From Polyangia bacterium (GTDB lineage Bacteria > Myxococcota_A > Polyangia > Nannocystales > Nannocystaceae): a stretch of 64,000 nucleotides of DNA. The DNA is taken from the NCBI GenBank assembly GCA_030424595.1, contig JAUHWG010000037.1, positions 22,986-86,985 on the forward strand, given 5' to 3'. Positions 48,005-57,516 of this stretch are shown piece after piece (within the stretch, counting starts at the first letter, position 1; every line of letters begins with the position of its first letter). A program made the translations under genes and the position numbers. Under the pieces are notes generated by a model, which was not told where the DNA came from, did no database searches, and was given only the letters and a program-made list of their open reading frames with translations.

Positions 48005-49090
48005 CTACTCGCCGTTGCTGCCGAGGTAGAGGGAGCTGACGCTGCCCCCCTCGAAGCTGATGAAGAGCCCCCCGTAGTACGAGCCAGCGACCATCTCCTC
48101 ATCCTTCGCCTCGGGATCCGGCGCCGAGACCAAGAGCTCGCGATAGAGCCGGATCGCGTCCGCCCGGCTCCCGCCGATCCCGAGGCCGCCCACGGTCTTC
48201 AAGGTCGAAGGCGCGCTCAGGCTGATCCCCGAGACGCTCTGCGGACCCTCGAGGCTCGCCCCCTTCATCGACAGCGTGAGACCGTCCGCGTAGGTCCAGC
48301 TCTGGACGAAGTCGCCAGTCGCCGGCTCTTCCCAAACCTCGTCACGCTCCGCGGGCTCTCCGAGCTTGGCGATCGCCTCCTTGTCGCTCATGCCCCAGGT
48401 GATGCCGCCGAGCGACTCGGTCTCGAGGATCTTGCCGCCGTTGGCGATCTGCCGCTCCTCCTCGATCTCATCCTCGTCGACCATCGCTGCGGCCGCCGCC
48501 GCCGCAGCATCGCCCTCCGGCAGGAGGCAACGCCCGAGCGCGATCCATGCGCCCGGCCGTCGCGACGCTGTCCAGTCGTCGACCGTGCCGAGCGCTTCGC
48601 CGGGGCGCACAGCCGTGATCTTCGCGCAACTCCGGAGCATCGACCCCTTGACGATGCCGCGACCGCCCTTGGCGACCCGACGCTCGAGCGCGTGACACTC
48701 CGCCTCGCTCTCCCGACATGCGGTCAGCGGCTCGTCCCCGGTGGCGAGCTTGCGGTCGTAGCAAAGGCAGAACCAAGGTCGCGCGGCCTCGGCAGCAGCG
48801 TCGCCGGTCACCTCCGCGGCGACGCCCCCAGCCTCCGAAGGGCTCCCCTCCCCCGAAGGGCTCCCCTCCCCGTCCGATGCCGGCGCCGGGACGCCAGCCT
48901 CCTCGGTCGTGACGGGCTTCGTCGCCGCTGCGCTCGCCGGCGGCCCCGGCTTCGCCACCATCTCTGCCTGGCTGGACGCGGCAGGGGCAGCCCCGGCTGG
49001 CGTCTTCTCTGAGCTCGGACCGCAGCCGACGGTCAGCGATAGGAGGGCGGAGGCGAGGGCGGAGGCGAGGGCGGAGGCGTGGGTACGCAC
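48005..49090 (-). CDS. Ala-rich lipoprotein with SmpA/BamE-like hints
   Basis: The protein has 361 residues, starts at GTG 49090 and has a lipoprotein signal made partly of a 12-bp repeat (SALASALASALL, lipobox TVGC). A Pro/Ala/Ser linker containing an 18-bp repeat (GEGSPS units) is followed by a cysteine-containing domain (FCLCYDRKLATGDEPLTACRESEAECHALE). The C-terminal part, GITWGMSDKEAIAKLGEPAERDEV, resembles the small SmpA/BamE-type fold in which GMSxxEVxxxLGxP is common. That likeness is only suggestive. The function is unknown; it is probably in the periplasm or outer membrane. Confidence 0.8.
   Translation of the reverse strand: MRTHASALASALASALLSLTVGCGPSSEKTPAGAAPAASSQAEMVAKPGPPASAAATKPVTTEEAGVPAPASDGEGSPSGEGSPSEAGGVAAEVTGDAAAEAARPWFCLCYDRKLATGDEPLTACRESEAECHALERRVAKGGRGIVKGSMLRSCAKITAVRPGEALGTVDDWTASRRPGAWIALGRCLLPEGDAAAAAAAAMVDEDEIEEERQIANGGKILETESLGGITWGMSDKEAIAKLGEPAERDEVWEEPATGDFVQSWTYADGLTLSMKGASLEGPQSVSGISLSAPSTLKTVGGLGIGGSRADAIRLYRELLVSAPDPEAKDEEMVAGSYYGGLFISFEGGSVSSLYLGSNGE
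49031..49085. repeat. 12-bp repeat in a lipoprotein signal peptide
   Basis: Three to four tandem GGCGGAGGCGAG units encode the ALAS units of the signal peptide of the 48005-49090 gene (minus strand). Here slippage would lengthen or shorten an export signal. Confidence 0.8.
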
Positions 49091-49345
49091 GACGCTATCT
49101 TCGCTCCTGCCCCTAGGAACACCAAGGTGCGTTTTCGCGGCCCAGCCGGCGACGCGCCACGACGCCGCTCGTCTCGGGGCGATCGCGGGGCCCCGTCGAG
49201 CGATCCGTCGAAGGCCCCAGCGAATGCCCCGACGCGCCTCGCATGACGACCTACGCCTACGCCTCGCATCGACGACGACAGGCGCCCCCGAGAGACCCGG
49301 AGACGCCCCGTCGATCGGGCGCAGCGTTGTCGCCTCACGACCAGC

Positions 49346-50326
49346 CTACATGCAGGCCTTGTAGTACCAGTTGTTCGACCAGATGAAGGGCTGGGCCTGC
49401 TTCGGCGCAGCGCTGACGAAGCAGTTCGCGCCGTCGAAGCGGCTCCCCGGCTTCGGGCAGGTGTTCAGCCCCTGGGGCGTATAGTAGTAGTTGTCGGCGT
49501 AGAGGAACGCCTTCGTCCCGCTCGGCGGAGTGCCGACATAGCAATTCGCGCCGTCGTAGCGACCGCCGTGCGGACAGGGGTTGGAGCACTGCGCCTGTTG
49601 ACCGGATCCCTGCCCTGCGGCGGCCTCCCGGGCCTTCTTGACGATCCCGGCCTCGCCGCCCGACTCGGCGCGGATCGTGTACTGATGACCGTTGGTGCCC
49701 CAGGGCTTCTCCAGGAGGATCACCGGCGTGAGGCCGGCGACGCCGCTGAAGGTATGGGCATAGTTGGGCCGACCGCGGTCGACGGTGAAGGTCGTCGTCG
49801 ACCCCGAGACGTCGCCGTTCTCGTCGACGAAGCAGACCGTCCCCTTCATCCCCTTCGTCGCCTTGCCGCCCGTGCGCCGGAGGTCGAGGCGATAGGTGTC
49901 CGACATCACCGGCGGGCCGGCGAAGGTCCGCTGGGCCAGGAGGGTGCCGCTCAGGGTCTTGCCCTCGCCGAGGCCGCGGGGGCCGATCTTCCACTGGGTG
50001 TCGCCTGCCTTGGCGTTGTACTTGTGGATGGTCTCGTCGACCTTGGCCTTGGCCGCCTCGTAGTCGGCCAAGCACTTCTTGCCCGCCTCTGCGTCGTCCT
50101 TGTTGAAGAGCTGACAGATCCCCTTCGCGATCTTCGGCCCGTTTTGGTCGAAGAAGTCCTTGAACTTGACCCACTCTGAGCGGCACGAGGTGCCGGCCTC
50201 GGCGGTCGCCGGTGCGGCGAGGGTCACGGCTGCGGCTGCGCAGAGCGGCGTGAGGATCGCGGCGACGAGGCGAGCGCGGCTGGGCGTGCGAGTGGTCGTG
50301 ACAGTGGTGTGGTTGCTCCGTTGCAT
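49346..50326 (-). CDS. Exported protein with C-terminal aromatic repeats
   Basis: A 326-residue protein with a signal peptide of the Sec type (ends near ATAEAG) and a mostly unknown N-terminal domain. The C-terminal 80 residues are two copies of a unit of about 38 residues with the pattern C-P-x-G-x-(R/S)-(F/Y)-DGANC-(F/Y)-V..., followed by Phe-x-(Y/W) and NN/DN-YYY or WYY (for example PGSRFDGANCFVSAAP and PFIWSNNWYYKACM). Cysteines in each copy suggest disulfides. Similar repeats occur at the ends of secreted myxobacterial proteins, perhaps for carbohydrate or surface binding; I cannot name a family. It is divergent from the sulfotransferase gene. Confidence 0.82.
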   Translation of the reverse strand: MQRSNHTTVTTTRTPSRARLVAAILTPLCAAAAVTLAAPATAEAGTSCRSEWVKFKDFFDQNGPKIAKGICQLFNKDDAEAGKKCLADYEAAKAKVDETIHKYNAKAGDTQWKIGPRGLGEGKTLSGTLLAQRTFAGPPVMSDTYRLDLRRTGGKATKGMKGTVCFVDENGDVSGSTTTFTVDRGRPNYAHTFSGVAGLTPVILLEKPWGTNGHQYTIRAESGGEAGIVKKAREAAAGQGSGQQAQCSNPCPHGGRYDGANCYVGTPPSGTKAFLYADNYYYTPQGLNTCPKPGSRFDGANCFVSAAPKQAQPFIWSNNWYYKACM

Positions 50327-50506
50327 GCCGGTCCCTATGCGACCCGCACCGGCAAACCAACGCGGCGATGACGATTTTTTTCCGCGCGGTGTAGTGACCC
50401 GGAGAACGAACTTGATCGCCCCGCCTTTGCTCGCTCTCGACGGAGAGGCGCGCGGCGAAGCACGCTCGATGGCGCGCTGTGGTAGAGAACGAGGAGGTCG
50501 ACGACG

Positions 50507-51862
50507 ATGCCTGAGATCTTCAGCCCTGGGCCTATCCCCGAGCACCTCTCAGGGGAGCCGCGACGACAGCGAGCACCGACGCCGCTGCTCCTGCTCCATA
50601 TCCTCCTGCGGACCCTCAGCATCGCGCTCCTCTCCATCCTCGGGCTCTTCTTCGGGCCGCTCTACCTCCTCGCGGTCGCGATCTGGGGCTGGCCGCCGAA
50701 CGTCCCCCGCCTCGCCCAAGTGCGCCGCTATCTCGGCCTCGCGGTCTCCGAACGTCCGCCGCCCCCGGGCCTGCCGCTCCTCGTCCGGATCTGGATCATC
50801 CTCACGATCCTCCGCAAGTGCGCGCTCGCTCCGTTCGCCGGCCTCGCGTGGTTGCTCGACGAGCTCCTCTACGGCCGCGCTCTGCGAGAGGTCGAGATCA
50901 AGGCGCCGCTCATCGAGATCAGCGCCGGTCGCAGCGGCAGCACTCAGCTCGCGCGCTACCTCGAGGATGATCCGCAGCTCGCCGCCCCCAGCCTCCTCCA
51001 ATCTTTCTTTCCTTACCTATGGCTGTGGCGATTGGCGCCGCGAACGCTCGGCAGGTTCATCAGCCGCGACCGTGTCCACTCGATCCTCGAGTCGATGATG
51101 AGCCCGGAGTTTCTCCAGCGTCACGAGGCCGATCCCTTCCGCACCGACACCTTCGACGGTGCGCTCTACATCAGCCACCTCAACCACCTCGCGATGTCCC
51201 TCGGGCCAGACGTCTCCGCGGATGACTTCGGCTTCGCGAGCACGGCCCCGCACAACCGCCACCTCTGGGAGGAGGACTTCGTCGCCCTCCTCGACGGCGT
51301 CGCCCGACGTACGCTCGTCCACGCCGGCCCAGGTCCAGACGGACCTCGCCGCTTCTTCGTCAAAGGGCACTTCCTCGCCGCAGCCTCAGCCCTGGAGGCG
51401 CGCTACCCGGACGCTCGCTTCCTGACGATGCTCCGCGAGCCGGCGCCGCGCCTGCGCAGCGCGGTGAACTACATCCGGGTCAACCCGACCGACCCGGTCT
51501 TGGGGCCGCCGCCCTGGGCCTGGCTGAGCGAGGCGATCGTCCGCACGGAGGTCGACTATTGCGAGATGGAGGAGGCGTGGTTCTCCCGTGAGGGCGGCGC
51601 CCGCCGCTGTGTGCTCCGCTTCTCCGCCTACAAGCGCGACCTCGAGGGGACGATGGCCAAGATCTATCGCGAGTGCCTCGACACGCCGACGCTGCCTCCC
51701 CATGTCCCCCGCGAGCACGCTCCGCGCAAGCGGACCGACTATCTGATCGACCGCTCCCTGGAGGACCTGCGGATCGACGAGGAGGCGCTCAACGCCCGCC
51801 TCGCCGGCTACATCGCCTGGTGCCGCGAGGGAGCACCGACCTCCGATGCCACGCGCGGATGA
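50507..51862 (+). CDS. Sulfotransferase-family protein
   Basis: The 451-residue protein has two hydrophobic segments in its first 130 residues and then a sulfotransferase core. The PAPS 5'-phosphosulfate loop ISAGRSGSTQLARYL (about 143-157) matches the family GxxRSGTT/S pattern, and the 3'-phosphate-binding region appears as PDARFLTMLREPAPRLRSAVNY. It would transfer sulfate from PAPS to a lipid or sugar acceptor at the inner membrane; the acceptor is unknown. It has a GAGG ribosome site before the ATG and stands alone. Confidence 0.88.
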   Translation: MPEIFSPGPIPEHLSGEPRRQRAPTPLLLLHILLRTLSIALLSILGLFFGPLYLLAVAIWGWPPNVPRLAQVRRYLGLAVSERPPPPGLPLLVRIWIILTILRKCALAPFAGLAWLLDELLYGRALREVEIKAPLIEISAGRSGSTQLARYLEDDPQLAAPSLLQSFFPYLWLWRLAPRTLGRFISRDRVHSILESMMSPEFLQRHEADPFRTDTFDGALYISHLNHLAMSLGPDVSADDFGFASTAPHNRHLWEEDFVALLDGVARRTLVHAGPGPDGPRRFFVKGHFLAAASALEARYPDARFLTMLREPAPRLRSAVNYIRVNPTDPVLGPPPWAWLSEAIVRTEVDYCEMEEAWFSREGGARRCVLRFSAYKRDLEGTMAKIYRECLDTPTLPPHVPREHAPRKRTDYLIDRSLEDLRIDEEALNARLAGYIAWCREGAPTSDATRG

Positions 51863-52015
51863 GGCGCGACATCGGTCAGGGAGGCCACGAGCCGCAGCGG
51901 GTGGCCGCGGACTAGCCCCATCGCCCCGGCGAGGCATCTCGGCGCCGGCTAGTATGCAAGGGTGTCGGCGACGACCCACCGCACGAGGCCGACCCTCGAC
52001 CCCGCGCCGTGCCCC

Positions 52016-53041
52016 ATGAGGCACGGTCGCTCGACCGGCCCGATACCGAGGCTCCTGCTCAGCTCAGCGCTCGTGCTGCTCTTCGGCGGCTGCGCCAAAC
52101 GAGCGGAACCAGCGACGGGCGCCCCCCAGAGCGCCGACGACGACAACGCCGCGCCCACGGCCACCGCCACACCCGAGACCCGCGCCGATCCGCCGGGGAG
52201 CGTCAGGGTCGGCCGCTCGCTCCTGACCATCGTCTACGAAGGGGGCGAACCGCCGCTCCCGCGCGAGGTCATCCGCGACTGGATCCGACGCGACGCGGAG
52301 ATGGTCGCGGAGTACCTCGGCGGCTTTCCTGTGCCGAGCCTCGAGGTGACGGTCATCTCCCGCCCGGGCCGCGGCGGCGTCGTCTTCGGCACCCACGACG
52401 ACGGGAAGTGGATCCGCGTCTGGCTCGGCACGACGACGACACAAGCGTCGCTCGACGGTGACTGGGTGCTCGTCCACGAGATGCTGCACGCGGCCTTCCC
52501 CGATCTCGACGCCGAGCACAGGTGGATGCAGGAGGGGCTCTCGACCTACCTGGAGCCGATCGTCCGCGCCCGTCAGGGCACGCTCAGCGAGCAGCGTGTC
52601 TGGGGCTTCTGGGCCGAGAAGATGGACTACGGACGGCCCCGCGCCGGCGACCGCGGCCTCGATCACACCCACACTTGGGGCCGCACCTACTGGGGCGGCG
52701 CGCTCTTCTGGCTGGTGGCGGACGTCGAGCTCCGCCGCGCGACCGGCAACCGTCAAGGCCTCGGCGACGCGGTCCGGGGCGTGCTCAAGGCCGGCGGGAA
52801 CGGCCGCGAATACTGGTCGACCGAGCGGGTCGCCAGCGTCTGTGATGAGGCCACCGGTACCAAGGTCATCTCGCGGCTCTACGCGGAGATGGCCGAGGCG
52901 CCCGGCGATGTCGATCTCGACGCGCTCTGGCGGCGGCTCGGCGTCGTCCGCCGCGCGGACGGATCGGTCGAGTTTGACGACGACGCTCCCGACGCGGCGA
53001 TTCGCCGCGCGATCACGGCTTCTCCGGCGACGGCGAGGTGA
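52016..53041 (+). CDS. Lipoprotein with gluzincin metallopeptidase motif
   Basis: The ATG at 52016 gives a lipoprotein signal with lipobox FGGC; an in-frame GTG at 51962 would only add a Pro/Thr tail in front. The 341-residue protein contains HEMLH (154-158) and a downstream MQEGLSTYLEP with Glu173, the HExxH-(x)n-E arrangement of zinc gluzincins such as M1/M61-type or DUF4157-less peptidase-like domains. The spacing of 14 residues between the second His and the Glu is shorter than in M1. It has a Thr/Ala/Pro linker after the lipid Cys. It is a probable surface peptidase; activity is inferred. Confidence 0.82.
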   Translation: MRHGRSTGPIPRLLLSSALVLLFGGCAKRAEPATGAPQSADDDNAAPTATATPETRADPPGSVRVGRSLLTIVYEGGEPPLPREVIRDWIRRDAEMVAEYLGGFPVPSLEVTVISRPGRGGVVFGTHDDGKWIRVWLGTTTTQASLDGDWVLVHEMLHAAFPDLDAEHRWMQEGLSTYLEPIVRARQGTLSEQRVWGFWAEKMDYGRPRAGDRGLDHTHTWGRTYWGGALFWLVADVELRRATGNRQGLGDAVRGVLKAGGNGREYWSTERVASVCDEATGTKVISRLYAEMAEAPGDVDLDALWRRLGVVRRADGSVEFDDDAPDAAIRRAITASPATAR

Positions 53042-53538
53042 TCGCGGCTCGCCACCGCCGTGCGAGCTCCCCGTGACCCGTGGAGACCGCCGGCCTCGTG
53101 AAGCGCTCCCCATCGCCACGCGCTCGCTGGTTCTCTTGGCCCGACGAAGCGCTTCTGCGCCGCGGACACAGCCGCCATCTCCGCGACTCCGCGACTCCGC
53201 GACTCCGCGACTCCGCGACTCCGCGACTCCGCGACTCCGCGACTCCGCGACGGATCGCACACAACCGGGAGAGCGCCCAGGGGCCACTCCCGCGCCGGCG
53301 CATCTCCGCGCGCAGACGCCAGAAGCGGAGCGTCCGCGACGACGCCCCATCGCCTGCGAGGAGGCCTCTTCACCGCCTCTTTGCGACGACGCCTGCGGGT
53401 CGCGGACGCGCGCAGAGAGGAGCCGCCAAGAACACGAGGAGCGGCCTCGAGCGACGTGTGTGGACCGCCGCTGCGCGCTGGTGAGCGCGAATTCTACGCG
53501 AGAGAGCTCTCACCCACCTGTTACCGTGCATCGCGCTG
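53042..53538. other. 497-bp intergenic region with an 8-bp tandem array
   Basis: The region lies between the metallopeptidase-like gene and the second histidine kinase, both rightward. Apart from the array I see no gene or terminator. A promoter for the kinase should lie in the last 100 bases (GAATTCTACGC region around 53489), but the boxes are not clear. Confidence 0.5.
53179..53251. repeat. 8-bp tandem repeat CTCCGCGA, about nine copies
   Basis: Nine perfect copies of CTCCGCGA in tandem. The unit is not a multiple of three, and the array is outside genes, unlike most other arrays of this window. Its purity suggests a recent expansion. Confidence 0.93.
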
Positions 53539-54969
53539 ATGGGCCCGCGAAAGAACGCATCGCCGCGGAGCTTGAGCTGGCTAGAGAGTTCGCGGCTCAG
53601 CAAGTTCGTGCACCCGTCGATGCTCGAGCAGCCGACCCTCGATCGTCTCCGGGCCAAGATGCTGGCGATCTTCGGGATCGTCCTGACGACCGTCGGACCG
53701 CTGGTCGCGAGCGGCTACTTTCGCAAGGGCGAGCTCGCCTACGGCGTCGCCTTCCTCCTTTGCACGGTGCTCGGCCTCGGCACCTTCCTGTCGATCCGCC
53801 TCATCGGCTCGACCCGCCTGAGCAGCCACCTCGGCAGCCTCGCGCTGTGGCTCGCATCCGTGACCGGGACCTACGCCCTCGGCGGAACCTCGTCGATCGC
53901 CGCCCGCTGGTTCGCGGTCATCCCCGTGCTCGCCGCGGTCTTCGGCGGTGGCAAGCTCGGCATCCGCTGGTTTGTCATCTCCTGGCTGACCTTCGCCGCC
54001 CTCACCTTCGCCCCTCACTTCGGCGTGGTCTTCCCCGAGCACTCGGCGGTCGCCGACGACCAGATCCACCAGGTCGTGACGATGACGACCTTCATGGTCA
54101 TCGTCTTGGGTCTCTTCGGGATCAGCGAGATGCTGCGGATCTCGCTCGTCCGCGAGCGCGAGGAGACCCAAGCGAAGCTCCAGGACGCGCTCCACGGGGC
54201 TGTCGCCGCCGGTCAGGCGAAGGACCGCTTCATGGCGATGATGAGCCACGAGCTGCGGACGCCGCTCAACGCGATCATCGGCTTCGCCGAGCTCCTCGTC
54301 GAAGAGATGGAGGAGGACGGGCACGAGGCCTACATCGACGACGCCGAGTCGATCCGATCCGCCGGCCGTCACCTCCTCGCGCTGATCTCCGACATCCTCG
54401 CGACGACGATGTTCGACTCCGGACGGCTCCAGCTCCGCCCCGAGACCGTCGACCTCGAGGCGCTGATCAAGGAGCTCGAGCCGACAGTGCGGCCGATGAT
54501 CCAGGAGCGGGACAACCGCTACACGTACAGCATCGACCCTGCGCTGGCTGGCGCGACGCTCTACACCGACCCGTCGAAGCTGCGGCAGATCCTCTTCAAC
54601 CTCCTGGGCAACGCCGCCAAGTTCACGGAGGAGGGCAAGATCACCCTCCGGATCGAGCCCCGCGAAGAGGATCGGATCTGCTTTGAGGTCGCGGACACCG
54701 GCATCGGCATGGACACCGAGGCGCAAAAGCACGTCTGGGGCGAGTTCGTCCAGCTCGACGACTCGAGCACCCGGCAGCACGGCGGCATCGGCCTCGGCCT
54801 CGCCCTCGTCGAGCGCCTGACGACCATGCTCATGGGCCAGGTCTCCCTGGAGAGCGCTCCCGGGGAGGGATCGACGTTTAGGATCATCCTCCCCCGCGAG
54901 CTCGATCGCAACGTCGAGCTCCTCCTGGCGAGCCGCTCATCGGCGCAGCTGCCGACCGCCCGCCCCTAG
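53539..54969 (+). CDS. Membrane sensor histidine kinase
   Basis: The 476-residue kinase has about six hydrophobic segments (residues 40-200) and, without an intervening PAS domain, a HisKA box with His237 in MSHELRTPLNAIIGF. The HATPase_c domain shows NLLGNAAKFTEEGKI, ADTGIGMDTEAQ and GGIGLGLALVERL. It resembles the kinase at 273-2093 in its core but lacks the PAS sensor. The HisKA motif is followed by SDILATTMFDSGRLQL, slightly unlike the usual DLSKIEAG. No response regulator is adjacent. An in-frame ATG at 53620 is an alternative start. Confidence 0.93.
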   Translation: MGPRKNASPRSLSWLESSRLSKFVHPSMLEQPTLDRLRAKMLAIFGIVLTTVGPLVASGYFRKGELAYGVAFLLCTVLGLGTFLSIRLIGSTRLSSHLGSLALWLASVTGTYALGGTSSIAARWFAVIPVLAAVFGGGKLGIRWFVISWLTFAALTFAPHFGVVFPEHSAVADDQIHQVVTMTTFMVIVLGLFGISEMLRISLVREREETQAKLQDALHGAVAAGQAKDRFMAMMSHELRTPLNAIIGFAELLVEEMEEDGHEAYIDDAESIRSAGRHLLALISDILATTMFDSGRLQLRPETVDLEALIKELEPTVRPMIQERDNRYTYSIDPALAGATLYTDPSKLRQILFNLLGNAAKFTEEGKITLRIEPREEDRICFEVADTGIGMDTEAQKHVWGEFVQLDDSSTRQHGGIGLGLALVERLTTMLMGQVSLESAPGEGSTFRIILPRELDRNVELLLASRSSAQLPTARP

Positions 54970-55158
54970 CAGGCCCACATGCGGGGCTGCTAGGCCGACG
55001 CGGCCCATCGCCGCGACTCGCGACGCTTCCACGCGACGCTCCCACGCGCCGCTTCCACGCGAAGCTCCGCGTCCACGCGGCCCGCTCCACTTCGCCGGCC
55101 GAAGGCTCCTCGCCGCCCGCTCAGCGACGGGCTGGACCCACGCTCACCGCCGTCGCGA

Positions 55159-57516
55159 TCACGGCGAGCGCTCGGCCGACCCACGGCGACACCGCTGCTC
55201 TTGCTCCGCGGCGACCTTGCGCGAGCGTCGGAGCGCCCGCAGGAGATCCGACGCGTCTTCACAGAGGGCGAGGATGAGGTCGCTCGCCTGGACCAGGATC
55301 TCAAAGTCCGGGTTCACCATCAGCCGATCCCCCGGTTCGACCTCCTCTGCGTCGCGGTAGAGCCCGAGCGGGAGGACAGCGCCCGTCCCCTCGACCGAGT
55401 AGAGGGTCCGCCGCGCGACGATCCAGGGCCGACCGATGAGCCACGGCGGCGGCGCGGCGGAGTAGACCTCGGCGTTGTCATCGCGGAAGGAGACGACGCC
55501 GGTGAAGAAGTCGGCGAAGAAGGGCTCGGCGGCGGCGTGGACCAACCAGACGAAGGTGAGCTGGCGCGCGTTGATGGCGTGGAGCCAGCCCCGGAAGGGG
55601 GCGAAGAGGGCGTCCGGATCGTCCTCCGAGGTCTCGACGAGGGTCTTCGGCAGCCCGAGCTGGGCCGGGCCGCTCAGGTGATGGCCGGCGAGCGCCGGTC
55701 GCCCGGTCGCCGCGGAGAGCTGCCGGTCGCCGCCCCGCGCGGTGGTCTGCGCCGCCTGGTGGACCGCCCGGGCGATCCGCAGGGGATGGAAGACCTCGCC
55801 GGCCGACGTCGCCTCGCCCTCGAGGATGATCACGCGGGCCGCTCGGTGCAGGCGGAGACCGATGAGGTTGTCGGGCACCTCAGGGTTCTCCTGGTGGATG
55901 GTCAGCGCCTTGACCTTCGCCAGCTGGATGCGGACCCGGCTCGGCAGCTCCTCGGGGACCATCACGTGGATCGCCTGATGCCGCGCCGGACCCGGCGAGC
56001 GGAGCAAACGGACGAGCTGGAGCATGTCCTCGCGGAAGTTGAGGATCACCAGGTGATCGCGGCGGCGCTGGAAGAGACGGGTCTGATCGCGGGCGAAGAT
56101 GTTGGTCAGCGCCGCGGTGAACCACGCCAGCGCGCCCAAGCCCATGATCGTCGCCACCGCCCCGACAAAGCGGGCGCTCGGGGTCTTCAGCGTCTCGGTG
56201 CTGAAGTTGCCGGTGGCGAAGGTGTTCATCTCCCAGAAGGAGTCGTCGAGCGTCCTCAGCCTGGCGTTCGAGTCATGCTCGATAAGCCAGACGATAAAGG
56301 TCGCGGCCATGACGATCACGGCGAAGCCGGCGAAGGGGACCAGCGGGTTCGACAGGTGCCCCTCGAGCCCCGCGCTCAAGGGATCGCGGAGGTAGCCGCG
56401 ACGCCGGAGGACGCGGCGGAGGAAGAACCCGCCGAGCAAGAGAGCGAGGAGGAGCGCCGCCCCCTCGCCGATCGATCGCCACAGCGCCGTACGCTTGCGC
56501 TCGAAGGCGACCGGGTGCAGCGGGATCGGCTCCTTCTCCGCGAAGCCGCTCGCCCGCGGCTTGATCTTGAGATCGCTCGTCTTGGCGACCAGGTAGGCGG
56601 CGTCGAGGAGCGCGTCGACGCTGGCGTCGCTGACCGCCGGATGCTCGGGATCGTCGGGGAAGGTCGCCGTCAGGAGGACCGTGCTCACGCAGACCGTCGG
56701 CACGCCGTACTCGAGCCCTGGGTAGGTCGCGGGCTCGACCTGGCAGATCCGGTAGTAGGGATAGCCGTCGATCAGGCGGTTGAGCACGTCCTCCGGCAGC
56801 GGGTTGATGCTCGCGAGCCCGGAGGCGACGACGTCGGCGATCTCGTCGTCGCCGCGCTCGGTCGTCCGCAGCATCACCAGGAGCTCTTGACCCCGGAGGG
56901 CCGCGTAGGCCTCGCCCGATCCCCCCTCGAAGAGGTTCAGCCCCTCGACCGTGTGCCCGGCAGCGCCGACGATCACCTTCGCGGTCTCGAACGATCCCGA
57001 GCCGTCCTTGCCGAGATAGATCGGCGCGTCGCCGATCTGATCGAACTCGTCGATCCGCACCGGGCGACGGACGAGCATCTGCACAGCGCCATCGGTGAGC
57101 GCGGTGATCAGGTGCAGATCGGCGCCGCGGGCCATATCCGCGGTGATCTTGCACATCCACCCGCCGAAGGCCCCGTCTTCGTCATCGTCGGCCCCGTCGT
57201 CTGGCGGCGTCACGCTCGCCTTAAACGCCTCGGCGGCGACGTCGTACTGGACGAGGGCGACGTCGAGCTCGCCGCGGAGCAGGCGCTTGATGTTGTCGCA
57301 GCTCCCCTTGGTGTGCTGGATGTCGAGGCGGACCCGATCGCCAGACGCCGCGAGACCGCCGGCCAAGACCCCCGCCAAGCGGGTGAAGCCGCCCTTCTTC
57401 GAGCCTGCCCCAAAGCGCAGGGTCGGCGGCTCTCCCTCGGCCGCGCTCGCGAGGGGGATCGGCGCGAGGAGGACGACGGCCGTGACCGCGACGAACCAGC
57501 GGGAGATGGCGCTCAT
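55159..57516 (-). CDS. TAXI receptor - ion channel - RCK fusion protein
   Basis: The 785-residue protein has four parts. A signal peptide (about 1-25) and a TAXI-type solute-binding domain (about 30-330; LRFGAGSKKGGFTRLAGVLA, GELDVALVQYDVA, YLGKDGSGSFETAK) lie in the periplasm. A membrane helix follows at 352-368. Then comes a two-helix pore unit: helix 393-412, pore loop DDSFWEMNTFATGNFSTETL (424-443), helix 450-472. The C-terminus is RCK/TrkA-N-like (RRDHLVILNFREDMLQLVRLL). The usual potassium filter TVGYGD is replaced by ATGNFS, so the ion preference is unclear. The start overlaps the end of the next upstream gene by 4 nt. Confidence 0.85.
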   Translation of the reverse strand: MSAISRWFVAVTAVVLLAPIPLASAAEGEPPTLRFGAGSKKGGFTRLAGVLAGGLAASGDRVRLDIQHTKGSCDNIKRLLRGELDVALVQYDVAAEAFKASVTPPDDGADDDEDGAFGGWMCKITADMARGADLHLITALTDGAVQMLVRRPVRIDEFDQIGDAPIYLGKDGSGSFETAKVIVGAAGHTVEGLNLFEGGSGEAYAALRGQELLVMLRTTERGDDEIADVVASGLASINPLPEDVLNRLIDGYPYYRICQVEPATYPGLEYGVPTVCVSTVLLTATFPDDPEHPAVSDASVDALLDAAYLVAKTSDLKIKPRASGFAEKEPIPLHPVAFERKRTALWRSIGEGAALLLALLLGGFFLRRVLRRRGYLRDPLSAGLEGHLSNPLVPFAGFAVIVMAATFIVWLIEHDSNARLRTLDDSFWEMNTFATGNFSTETLKTPSARFVGAVATIMGLGALAWFTAALTNIFARDQTRLFQRRRDHLVILNFREDMLQLVRLLRSPGPARHQAIHVMVPEELPSRVRIQLAKVKALTIHQENPEVPDNLIGLRLHRAARVIILEGEATSAGEVFHPLRIARAVHQAAQTTARGGDRQLSAATGRPALAGHHLSGPAQLGLPKTLVETSEDDPDALFAPFRGWLHAINARQLTFVWLVHAAAEPFFADFFTGVVSFRDDNAEVYSAAPPPWLIGRPWIVARRTLYSVEGTGAVLPLGLYRDAEEVEPGDRLMVNPDFEILVQASDLILALCEDASDLLRALRRSRKVAAEQEQRCRRGSAERSP